Source: Chitinophagaceae bacterium
GTDB lineage: Bacteria > Bacteroidota > Bacteroidia > Chitinophagales > Chitinophagaceae
DNA: 6,768 bases
Direction: 5' to 3'
NCBI GenBank assembly: GCA_019747455.1
Contig: JAIEQT010000165.1
Span: forward strand, 1 to 6,768
In this document: positions 1-5,756 of the stretch, in pieces
Layout of the letters: every line of letters starts with the position of its first letter
Numbering within the stretch: position 1 is the stretch's first letter
Position numbers and translations under genes: made by a program
The notes under the pieces: model-generated
What the model saw: the letters and a program-made list of their open reading frames with translations, nothing else
The model's database searches: none
What the model was told of the DNA's origin: nothing

Positions 1-697
1 GTGCTTCCATAAGCTCCATAGTAGCCCTAATAGCATCGGGCATATACATCATGGGTAAATAAGTATCTTCTCGTAAAAAGCAGGTATATTTTTTAGATTC
101 CAATGCTTCCAAATAAATCTCTACTGCATAATCTGTGGTGCCGCCACCAGGTGCCGATTTATAACTGATCAATCCTGGATAACGAATACTCCTAACATCT
201 ACTCCATAACGCTGGTGATAATAATTACACCAAAACTCGCCTGCATATTTACTGATTCCATATACAGTTGTTGGTTCAATAACCGTTTTTTGCGGGCACA
301 TCTGTTTAGGAGAAGTTGGACCGAAAACAGCAATACTGCTTGGCCAATAAACCTTATGTAATTTTTCTTCGCGGGCAATATCCAGTACATTCAATAAACC
401 CTGCATATTCAAATGCCAAGCTAAATTTGGATTTTTTTCTCCCGTTGCTGAAAGAATGGCAGCTAATAAATATATCTGGGTTATATTTTGTCTGATTACT
501 TGTACATGAAGCATTTCTTTATTCATAACATCCAAACTTACATACGGACCGGTTCCCTTTAATAATGGGTTTTCTTCCCGTAAATCTGACGCTACTACAT
601 TGGCATCCCCGTATTGCTTTCGTAAGGCAAGCGTAAGTTCAACGCCTATTTGTCCGGATGCTCCAATAACCAATATTTTATCTTTTAGCACAGCCAT
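1..697 (-). CDS. L-threonine 3-dehydrogenase, SDR type (3' end missing)
   Basis: Catalyses NAD-dependent oxidation of L-threonine to 2-amino-3-oxobutyrate in the cytoplasm, the first step of threonine breakdown to glycine and acetyl-CoA. The reading frame runs unbroken from the ATG at 697 to the left edge and gives 232 residues. Family members are about 310-320 residues, so roughly 80-90 C-terminal residues lie outside the window. Visible features are the Rossmann glycine motif GASGQIG (residues 12-18), PSS with the catalytic serine region (119-121), the catalytic YGISK pair Tyr146/Lys150, and the family stretches RYPGLIS, PGGGTTDYAVEI and LPMMYMPDA (214-221). These last segments distinguish this enzyme from generic sugar epimerases and from the unrelated zinc-dependent Tdh. 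The start is chosen because the glycine motif follows it at the usual distance. It is transcribed divergently from kdsA. The identity is firm from motifs; the substrate is inferred from family. Confidence 0.9.
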   Translation of the reverse strand, partial: MAVLKDKILVIGASGQIGVELTLALRKQYGDANVVASDLREENPLLKGTGPYVSLDVMNKEMLHVQVIRQNITQIYLLAAILSATGEKNPNLAWHLNMQGLLNVLDIAREEKLHKVYWPSSIAVFGPTSPKQMCPQKTVIEPTTVYGISKYAGEFWCNYYHQRYGVDVRSIRYPGLISYKSAPGGGTTDYAVEIYLEALESKKYTCFLREDTYLPMMYMPDAIRATMELMEA

Positions 698-714
698 GGC
701 AATCGTTTGTTCAA

Positions 715-722
715 CAAAGATA
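715..722 (-). promoter_or_regulatory. Putative Bacteroidota -7 element for the threonine dehydrogenase gene
   Basis: On the minus strand this reads TATCTTTG, a full match to the Bacteroidota TAnnTTTG consensus. It would place transcription start about 10-12 nt before the ATG at 697, a very short leader. No TTG is seen 17-23 bp further upstream; that zone is instead occupied by the GGGTTAC-like heptamers at 724-744, so the -33 half is unsupported. Confidence 0.45.
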
Positions 723-723
723 C

Positions 724-744
724 GAGTTGCGGGTTACGGGTTTT
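724..744. repeat. Degenerate GGGTTAC-type heptamer triplet
   Basis: Three consecutive 7-mers read gagttgc, gggttac and gggtttt on the plus strand. Each differs from the gggttac unit by at most three bases. The array is short and degenerate, so chance is possible, but a second and cleaner heptamer array lies only 38 bp away in the same spacer and others lie elsewhere in the window. It sits where the -33 region of the leftward promoter would be. Confidence 0.4.
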
Positions 745-782
745 CGTGAGAATGCCATAATTTTACACATAAGCTTTTACTC

Positions 783-803
783 CCTTATACCTTATACCTT
801 ATA
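783..803. repeat. Heptamer tandem array (CCTTATA)3 upstream of kdsA
   Basis: Three perfect head-to-tail copies of ccttata occupy 783-803. Decayed copies (actttata, ataaacc) continue to about 816, directly before the kdsA ATG at 819. The unit, written in another phase as TTATACC, is the exact reverse complement of the GGTATAA unit repeated at 5641-5682. The array therefore forms the 5' leader and probably part of the promoter region of kdsA. I see no TAnnTTTG match for kdsA itself. Confidence 0.75.
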
Positions 804-818
804 AACTTTATAAACCAA

Positions 819-1655
819 ATGCTCCCTTCCTACCTTACCAATATATTCTCAAAGCAATCTTACGATCCTGATAACTTTTTTCTTATTGCCGGTCCCTGTG
901 TGGTAGAAAGCGAAGAATTAGTAATGGAAGTTGCTGATAAAGTGTATAGCATTTGTAAGAACTTAGGTATACCATATGTATTTAAAGCTAGTTATAGAAA
1001 AGCCAATAGAACGAGCGCGAGCTCTTTTACAGGGATTGGTGATGACAATGGACTCTCATTAATAAAAAAAGTTGGCGATACCTATCAGCTACCTACTACA
1101 TCGGATATTCATGCGCATGAAGAAGCTGCCATGGCGGCGCCGTATATTGATATATTACAAATACCGGCTTTCTTATGCCGACAAACAGACTTATTAGAAG
1201 CAGCGGCGGTTACTGATCGAATTGTAAATGTAAAAAAGGGACAATTCCTTAGCGGTGCTTCTATGAAATTTGCGGTTGATAAAATTCGGAAAGCAGGTAA
1301 CCAACAGATCATGCTCACGGAAAGAGGAACAACTTTCGGATATCAGGATCTTGTGGTGGATTATCGAAATATCCCTATCATGCAAGCCGAACAAGTACCT
1401 GTAATTATGGATTGTACGCATTCTTTACAACAACCCAATCAAACATCTGGCATAACAGGAGGAAATCCACAAATGATCGGAACGATCGCCAAAGCAGCAA
1501 TTGCTACAGGTGCCAATGGTTTATTCATAGAAACACATCCGAATCCGGCCGTTGCAAAAAGTGATGGTGCTAACATGCTGCCGCTACATTTATTGGAGCC
1601 TTTACTAGTGCAGGTAGTAAAACTGAGAAAAACAGTTGTTGAAATAAATATCTAA
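819..1655 (+). CDS. kdsA: 3-deoxy-8-phosphooctulonate (KDO8P) synthase, metal-dependent class
   Basis: Condenses phosphoenolpyruvate with arabinose 5-phosphate to make KDO 8-phosphate in the cytoplasm, the committed step for the KDO of lipopolysaccharide inner core. The 278-residue length fits the family. Diagnostic segments are IAGPCVVES (23-31), KANRTS (61-66), IPAFLCRQTDLL (115-126), NVKKGQFL (137-144), TERGTTFGY (167-175) and ETHPNP (238-243). Cys27, His201, Glu238 and Asp249 align, with a constant offset of 16, to the Aquifex aeolicus metal ligands Cys11, His185, Glu222 and Asp233. The E. coli enzyme has Asn in place of the Cys, so this one belongs to the metal-dependent class. KDO8P synthase is preferred over DAHP synthase because of the KANR and CRQTDLL segments. 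The start at 819 lacks a Shine-Dalgarno sequence, as is usual in this phylum. The gene's stop overlaps the next gene's start. Confidence 0.95.
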   Translation: MLPSYLTNIFSKQSYDPDNFFLIAGPCVVESEELVMEVADKVYSICKNLGIPYVFKASYRKANRTSASSFTGIGDDNGLSLIKKVGDTYQLPTTSDIHAHEEAAMAAPYIDILQIPAFLCRQTDLLEAAAVTDRIVNVKKGQFLSGASMKFAVDKIRKAGNQQIMLTERGTTFGYQDLVVDYRNIPIMQAEQVPVIMDCTHSLQQPNQTSGITGGNPQMIGTIAKAAIATGANGLFIETHPNPAVAKSDGANMLPLHLLEPLLVQVVKLRKTVVEINI

Positions 1656-2932
1656 TGGGAAGCCCCACAAAACGCCAGCTTTCTTTGTTTACGGCTATTT
1701 GCCTTGTAATTGCCAATATGGTTGGCAGTGGTGTTTATACAAGTTTAGGTTTTCAGTTAGGTTCCTTGCAACATCTATTCTCCGTTCTTTTGTTATGGGT
1801 TGTAGGTGGAATCATTGCTATTTGTGGGGCGTTAGTATATGCTGAACTATCAATCGAATTCCCGGAGAATGGCGGAGAAGTAAATTTCTTAACCAAGCTC
1901 TATAACCCTGCAACCGGTTTTTTAGCCGGATGGATATCAACACTTGCGGGGTTTGCTGCACCAGTTGCCATTGTATGTACCGCCATTGGCAAATATGGGA
2001 TCACTTTTATACCGCTACCTCCCAATGAACTGGCTATAATAGTGCTGGTATTCATAACAGTACTACACGCCAGTACTATCCATGTGAGTACCAGGTTCCA
2101 TCAATTGAGTACTGTATTAAATATAGCAATTATGATCTTTATCATTATTAGCGCTTGGATACACACTCCCTATCAATCTATTGATATATCACCTGATACT
2201 GCTGCCTGGAAAGAGATAGCATACTCAGGTAATTTTCCTGTCAATCTGCATTGGGTTATTTATGCCTATACCGGTTGGAATGCAGCTACCTATATTGCAG
2301 GAGAGATACAAAACCCCAAAAAAAACTTACCACTCGCTTTATTTATTGGCACCATACTAGTAACCATTTTATACCTGTTGCTTAATCATGCTTTTTTACT
2401 TAGTGCTCCCGTATCCTCCCTTCGCAATCAACTCGAAATTGGTTTCATTACTGCCAGCTATTTATTCGGATCGAATGCCGGAAAAGTAATGAGTGTATGT
2501 ATTTGTATTACACTTATTAGTACAGCTAGTGCGATGACATTTGCTGGTCCTCGTGTTACCGCAGTAATGGGTCATCAATCAACCGTATTTGCTTGGCTAA
2601 CGAAAAAAAATAAACATCATATACCTATCTTGGCCATTTATTTCCAAAGTAGCATAGTATTGGTATTAATTTTACTTAACAAATTTCAAGAATTGATAAA
2701 TCTTGTTGGTTTTCTACTATCTATATGTACTTCTCTTGCTGTTGCAGGTTACTTTATATTGAAGAAAAAAAAATCATTGTTTATCCAACTCGCAGCAATT
2801 GTTTTTTTATGCATCAATACCTGGGTTATCATATATGGATTATACCTTAAACCTTATACCGCAATTAGCAGCTTATCGATAATAATATTAGGATATTCAT
2901 TATGGCGTTTTACAGCAATTAAATCCATATAA
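1655..2932 (+). CDS. APC-family amino acid permease
   Basis: Predicted inner-membrane secondary transporter of the amino acid-polyamine-organocation superfamily, 425 residues with about 12 hydrophobic segments. The first membrane helix carries IANMVGSGVYTSLG (19-32), whose GSG corresponds to the unwound substrate-binding segment of the fold. The cytoplasmic family signature GEIQNPKKNLP (216-226) follows YAYTGWNAA (203-211), typical of LAT-like and related permeases. The length is near the family norm of 420-480. The substrate cannot be read from the sequence; a neutral or broad amino acid exchanger or symporter is only a guess. The ATG at 1655 shares its A with the kdsA stop (TAATG), which suggests translational coupling and one transcript. 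No functional link with KDO synthesis is evident. Codons 396-402, in the loop before the last helix, are made of three heptamers related to the intergenic repeats. No clear terminator follows the gene. Confidence 0.88.
   Translation: MGSPTKRQLSLFTAICLVIANMVGSGVYTSLGFQLGSLQHLFSVLLLWVVGGIIAICGALVYAELSIEFPENGGEVNFLTKLYNPATGFLAGWISTLAGFAAPVAIVCTAIGKYGITFIPLPPNELAIIVLVFITVLHASTIHVSTRFHQLSTVLNIAIMIFIIISAWIHTPYQSIDISPDTAAWKEIAYSGNFPVNLHWVIYAYTGWNAATYIAGEIQNPKKNLPLALFIGTILVTILYLLLNHAFLLSAPVSSLRNQLEIGFITASYLFGSNAGKVMSVCICITLISTASAMTFAGPRVTAVMGHQSTVFAWLTKKNKHHIPILAIYFQSSIVLVLILLNKFQELINLVGFLLSICTSLAVAGYFILKKKKSLFIQLAAIVFLCINTWVIIYGLYLKPYTAISSLSIIILGYSLWRFTAIKSI
2840..2860. repeat. Three TTATACC-type heptamers inside the permease gene
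   Basis: Positions 2840-2860 read ttatacc, ttaaacc, ttatacc: two perfect copies and one single-base variant of the same heptamer found before kdsA. The 21 bp equal seven codons (Leu-Tyr-Leu-Lys-Pro-Tyr-Thr, residues 396-402) in the final inter-helix loop, so the reading frame is kept. Single TTATACC copies also occur at 2007-2013 and 2369-2375 in this AT-rich gene, so chance is not excluded. Confidence 0.45.
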
Positions 2933-2952
2933 AATGTTAATCCTTCCAATAC

Positions 2953-2985
2953 TTGATCGATACAAAAAACTTGGTTTTATTTTTG
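2953..2985 (+). promoter_or_regulatory. Putative Bacteroidota promoter for the DUF4197 gene
   Basis: A -7 element TATTTTTG at 2978-2985 matches TAnnTTTG fully, and a TTG at 2953-2955 lies 22 bp upstream, within the 17-23 bp spacing described for Flavobacterium-type promoters. Transcription would begin near 2990-2992, leaving a leader under 10 nt before the ATG at 2999. This suggests that the DUF4197 gene is transcribed independently of the kdsA-permease pair. Confidence 0.5.
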
Positions 2986-2998
2986 CTGATATATAGAT

Positions 2999-3715
2999 AT
3001 GAAAAAAACACAAATTTTATTAAGTATACTTTTATTATTGTCGGCAGCCAATGCGCAAGACATCAATAGCCTATTAAAGAAAGCAGGTGTAAAAACACAG
3101 GATTCAAAATCGGCATCTACCAATATCAATATTGCGGACGGATTAAAAGAGGCATTAATTATGGGTGCTGAAAAAGGCACTAGTTTACTTTCACAACCGG
3201 ATGCATTTTTAGGCAGTGCTGTACGTAAAATTTTATTACCGCCTGAAGCCACAAAAATTGAAAATACTTTACGAAAATTAGGCATGGGCAAACAAGTAGA
3301 TGACGCCATAGTTAGCATGAACCGGGCTGCAGAAGATGCTTGTAAAACCGCTGCGCCGATTTTCATTTCCGCTATCAAAGAAATGACGCTTACAGATGCG
3401 GTGAATATGCTGAAAGGATCTGATACAGCAGCTACTGCTTATTTGAAAGAAAAGACAACGGCCCCGCTAACAACTGCTTTTCGTCCTGTTATTGAAAGCG
3501 CACTTGAAAAAACGAATGCTACTAAGCAATGGAATAGTTTAATCACCGCTTATAATCGCTTTAGTTTAAAGAAAATTAATCCTGATTTGGCAGGTTATGT
3601 TACAGAGCGTACCATGCAAGGGGTGTATCAAGAAATTGCTACGGAAGAGCAAAATATCAGAAAAAATCCGGCGGCAAGAACAACAACTTTATTAAAATCC
3701 GTTTTCAATAAATAG
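2999..3715 (+). CDS. Exported DUF4197-family protein of unknown function
   Basis: The 238-residue product begins with a classic Sec signal peptide: a Lys-Lys start, a leucine-rich core at residues 6-14 and a probable cleavage after Ala-Asn-Ala (17-19), before Gln20. There is no lipobox cysteine, so a soluble periplasmic protein is expected. The mature part matches the DUF4197 pattern as I remember it: GLKEALIMGAEKGTSLLS near the N-terminus, ILLPPEATKIENTLRKLG (78-95), SMNRAAEDA (106-114), the MTLTDAVNMLKGSDTAAT segment, YVTERTMQGVYQEIATEE (200-217) and an IRKNPAARTTTLLKSVF tail (220-236). The function of this family is not established. The protein is alpha-helical in character and has no recognisable catalytic motif. 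It has its own promoter-like site. Its stop at 3713-3715 touches the stop of the converging PAS gene with no gap. The family assignment is strong, but the role is unknown. Confidence 0.9.
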   Translation: MKKTQILLSILLLLSAANAQDINSLLKKAGVKTQDSKSASTNINIADGLKEALIMGAEKGTSLLSQPDAFLGSAVRKILLPPEATKIENTLRKLGMGKQVDDAIVSMNRAAEDACKTAAPIFISAIKEMTLTDAVNMLKGSDTAATAYLKEKTTAPLTTAFRPVIESALEKTNATKQWNSLITAYNRFSLKKINPDLAGYVTERTMQGVYQEIATEEQNIRKNPAARTTTLLKSVFNK

Positions 3716-5527
3716 TTAACCGGCCATAAAACCATCTATATTATTTGTTTTACGAACAATACTTCTGATCTGCATATCAAGTTCATTAGCGCTCTCAATC
3801 AGATGATCAAAAATTTCCTTATTATTAATAGAATCACTACTATTCAATACTTCTATAACACCCAAAATATTAGCAAGTGGCCGGCGAACTTCATGCGATT
3901 GAATAAAAGCGATATCTCGTAATACTTTATTTTGTGTTTTAAGTTTTTCTTGTACTAATACATCGTCAGTTACATTTCTATTTGTACCAATCAGGCGGAG
4001 CACTTTGCCATTAGCAGATTTTTTTACAATAGCATGCGATTCAATATAACGTACCCTACCATTAGGTGTAGTGATTCGATACATGGCAGAATTTATATCT
4101 CTTTTCCCTTCAATCAGTTCGTTGATGATAGACTCCATCATCCCCAGATCATCGGGGTGAACGGCCTTCTTCCATATCTCATATGGAGGTATGGCACTGT
4201 TTTTCTCATAGCCATATAGCTCAAACATTTTATCATCCCAAATAATATTACCATCGTTGATATCAATCTCCCAAATACCAATTTGCGCAGAGTCTGTGGC
4301 AAGTGTTAATCGTTGTAACAATTCTTGTTGTTGTATTTGAGCTTCTTTTCTTCTGGTAACATCATTTTCAATAGCCATAAAGCCAATATGTTCATTCGTT
4401 TCATCAAACAAAGGCTGACAATCTGCTTCAACCCATATATAAGCGCCGCTTTTGGTTTGCGAATAAAATTCTTCTTTAAAGGCTAATTTATTATCTAGTG
4501 CATGTTTCAATCGCTTTCTTGCTTTTTCATCGCCTTTATCCCCTTCTAATGAAAAACCAATACGCTTACCTTTTACCTCATCAATGGTATATCCACTGAT
4601 ACGAGTAAAACCTTCGTTAACCCAAATGATTTGCTGTTCCCTATCAGCAATAAGTACTGAATTGGTTGTATTATGAGCCACTAAAGCAAGTCGTTTCACT
4701 TCATCTTCACTTTTTTCCAGAGCGGCTTCTACTTTTTTTCGATCGGTAATATCAAAAATACATCCATCAACATATACTTGTTGATCAGCTTCATCGTACA
4801 CGGCATGTCCGCGTTCAAATACCCATCTTATTTCATTATTAGCATTGAGAATTCGATATTCTAACTCGAAGTGATGCTTATTAAGCGCCGCACTTTTTTT
4901 AGTAGCTCTTACCATTTCTACATCTGCTTCATATATAAGTGCGGTATATCCATCAACCTTATTATCCATAAAACGATTAAGTGGATAGCCGGTAAGTCGC
5001 TCTACTTCATCAGAAATAAACTCAATAGTAAGATCATCATCTCCGAGGCAACGATAAATCACGCCGGGAATATGATTTACCATAGAGCGGAATTTTTCGT
5101 TGTGAATGGTTTTGATATCTTCTGATAAAGCCAGGGTTCTATGCTGAATGGTTTCCGTGTTGGTAACATCATGACCAATAGACACCAATCCTGTTACCTT
5201 ACCCATCTCATTTATATAAGCAGATACTTCCCACTGTGTCCAAAAATAATCATCACCGTCAACTGCTTTTCGAACGGTAACGGTAATATGTTTTTCAGGA
5301 ACACGCACGCACTCGCGCGCGGCCTCATTACATAATTTCACGTCTTCTGCAAAAACAGTTTCTGCAAAATGTTTATTAGTTAAATCAGAACCTAAATGAG
5401 AAAATTTATATTTGAAGAGCGGGTTCACATACACAAACCTACCCTCAAGGTCGGTTACGACCACGGAGAATACCAATGAATTCAACAGTTGCGTAGGTAG
5501 CAACTGATCAATCTGTACTTGATCCAT
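3716..5527 (-). CDS. Four-PAS sensor protein ending in a histidine-kinase DHp domain without ATPase domain
   Basis: A 603-residue protein without membrane segments or signal peptide, so a cytoplasmic sensor is expected. Four PAS units follow one another, each with a PAC-like end: about 10-123 (ends IGHDVT), 143-263 (ends FDITDRK), 278-394 (ends ENDVTRRK) and 406-521 (ends GTNRNVTDD), joined by charged helical linkers. Residues about 535-595 form a DHp-like dimerisation helix pair with the H-box sequence QSHEVRRPLANILG, in which His545 is the predicted phospho-acceptor (codon 3893-3895). The protein stops only 58 residues after that histidine, so the N, G1 and G2 boxes of a HATPase_c domain are absent. 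The sequence beyond the stop is the oppositely oriented DUF4197 gene, so no decayed ATPase remnant is present. It may act as a phosphotransfer partner, a kinase modulator or a dimeric PAS scaffold; ligands are unknown. ATG start at 5527, with no response regulator nearby in the window. Confidence 0.88.
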   Translation of the reverse strand: MDQVQIDQLLPTQLLNSLVFSVVVTDLEGRFVYVNPLFKYKFSHLGSDLTNKHFAETVFAEDVKLCNEAARECVRVPEKHITVTVRKAVDGDDYFWTQWEVSAYINEMGKVTGLVSIGHDVTNTETIQHRTLALSEDIKTIHNEKFRSMVNHIPGVIYRCLGDDDLTIEFISDEVERLTGYPLNRFMDNKVDGYTALIYEADVEMVRATKKSAALNKHHFELEYRILNANNEIRWVFERGHAVYDEADQQVYVDGCIFDITDRKKVEAALEKSEDEVKRLALVAHNTTNSVLIADREQQIIWVNEGFTRISGYTIDEVKGKRIGFSLEGDKGDEKARKRLKHALDNKLAFKEEFYSQTKSGAYIWVEADCQPLFDETNEHIGFMAIENDVTRRKEAQIQQQELLQRLTLATDSAQIGIWEIDINDGNIIWDDKMFELYGYEKNSAIPPYEIWKKAVHPDDLGMMESIINELIEGKRDINSAMYRITTPNGRVRYIESHAIVKKSANGKVLRLIGTNRNVTDDVLVQEKLKTQNKVLRDIAFIQSHEVRRPLANILGVIEVLNSSDSINNKEIFDHLIESANELDMQIRSIVRKTNNIDGFMAG

Positions 5528-5547
5528 AGGGTGTTACGGTTACGAAA

Positions 5548-5555
5548 TAAAGATA
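5548..5555 (-). promoter_or_regulatory. Weak -7-like element for the PAS-DHp gene
   Basis: The minus strand reads TATCTTTA, seven of eight positions matching TAnnTTTG (final G replaced by A), about 20 bp before the ATG at 5527. No TTG is found at the expected upstream distance. The position resembles the two better sites in this window, but the match is weak. Confidence 0.22.
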
Positions 5556-5612
5556 AACATAATAAAGGGGGTGGTGGCATTTATTCTATGTAATACTGAA
5601 AAATACAAAGAA

Positions 5613-5682
5613 GGTGGTACAGAGAAGGTGATAGGGGAAGGGTGTAAGGTATAAGGTATAAGATATAGGGTATAAGATGTGA
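5613..5682. repeat. Heptamer tandem array of GGTATAA type
   Basis: Ten consecutive 7-mers stay in one phase. From 5641 they read ggtgtaa, ggtataa, ggtataa, gatatag, ggtataa, gatgtga. Before them, 5613-5640, lie more degenerate units (ggtggta, cagagaa, ggtgata, ggggaag). The core 5641-5682 is clear; the left part is decayed. The GGTATAA unit is the exact reverse complement of the TTATACC unit before kdsA. The array lies between the lpd end and the PAS gene start. Confidence 0.75.
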
Positions 5683-5705
5683 TTATCAAACACCCTATAC
5701 CCTAT
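5665..5705. repeat. Inverted repeat joining the two heptamer arrays
   Basis: Atagggtata at 5665-5674 is the exact reverse complement of tataccctat at 5696-5705, giving a 10 bp stem with a 21-base loop. It links the G-rich array on the left to the C-rich array on the right. It lies downstream of lpd on the minus strand and could act as a hairpin in its 3' end, but no U-tract follows it, so a standard intrinsic terminator is not supported. Confidence 0.55.
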
Positions 5706-5756
5706 TACCTATTACCTATTACCTATTACCTATTACCTATTATCTATTGCCTAATT
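5694..5756. repeat. Heptamer tandem array (CCTATTA)6 plus variants at the lpd stop codon
   Basis: A variant unit cctatac at 5694-5700 is followed by six perfect cctatta copies at 5701-5742, then tctattg and cctaatt. The last unit runs into the lpd stop codon, whose bases are 5755-5757. This is the most regular array in the window, and its homogeneous centre with decayed ends suggests recent copy-number change by slippage. On the lpd transcript it would be read as TAATAGG repeats immediately after the stop. Confidence 0.92.

Noticed and set aside
199..390. Small minus-strand open frame
   Set aside because: It is a shifted frame inside the threonine dehydrogenase gene, whose own frame is uninterrupted over 232 codons.
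2933..2977. Intrinsic terminator after the permease gene
   Set aside because: No GC-rich stem followed by a T-tract was found in the 66 bp spacer.
2977..3378. Minus-strand open frame of 133 codons
   Set aside because: It lies antisense to the DUF4197 gene, whose protein matches its family along its length; the antisense translation has no recognisable pattern.
3716..3895. PAS-DHp gene as a pseudogene of a longer histidine kinase
   Set aside because: The DNA past the stop is an intact, oppositely oriented gene and no ATPase-like remnant is present, so truncation by a simple stop mutation is unlikely.
4357..4694. Third PAS domain as a LOV photoreceptor
   Set aside because: It has a GKRIGFSLEG segment where LOV domains have the GRNCRFLQG motif; the flavin-bonding cysteine is missing, so light sensing is not supported.
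5694..5756. CRISPR array
   Set aside because: The units are 7 bp with no spacers between them and no cas genes are nearby; this is a simple tandem repeat.
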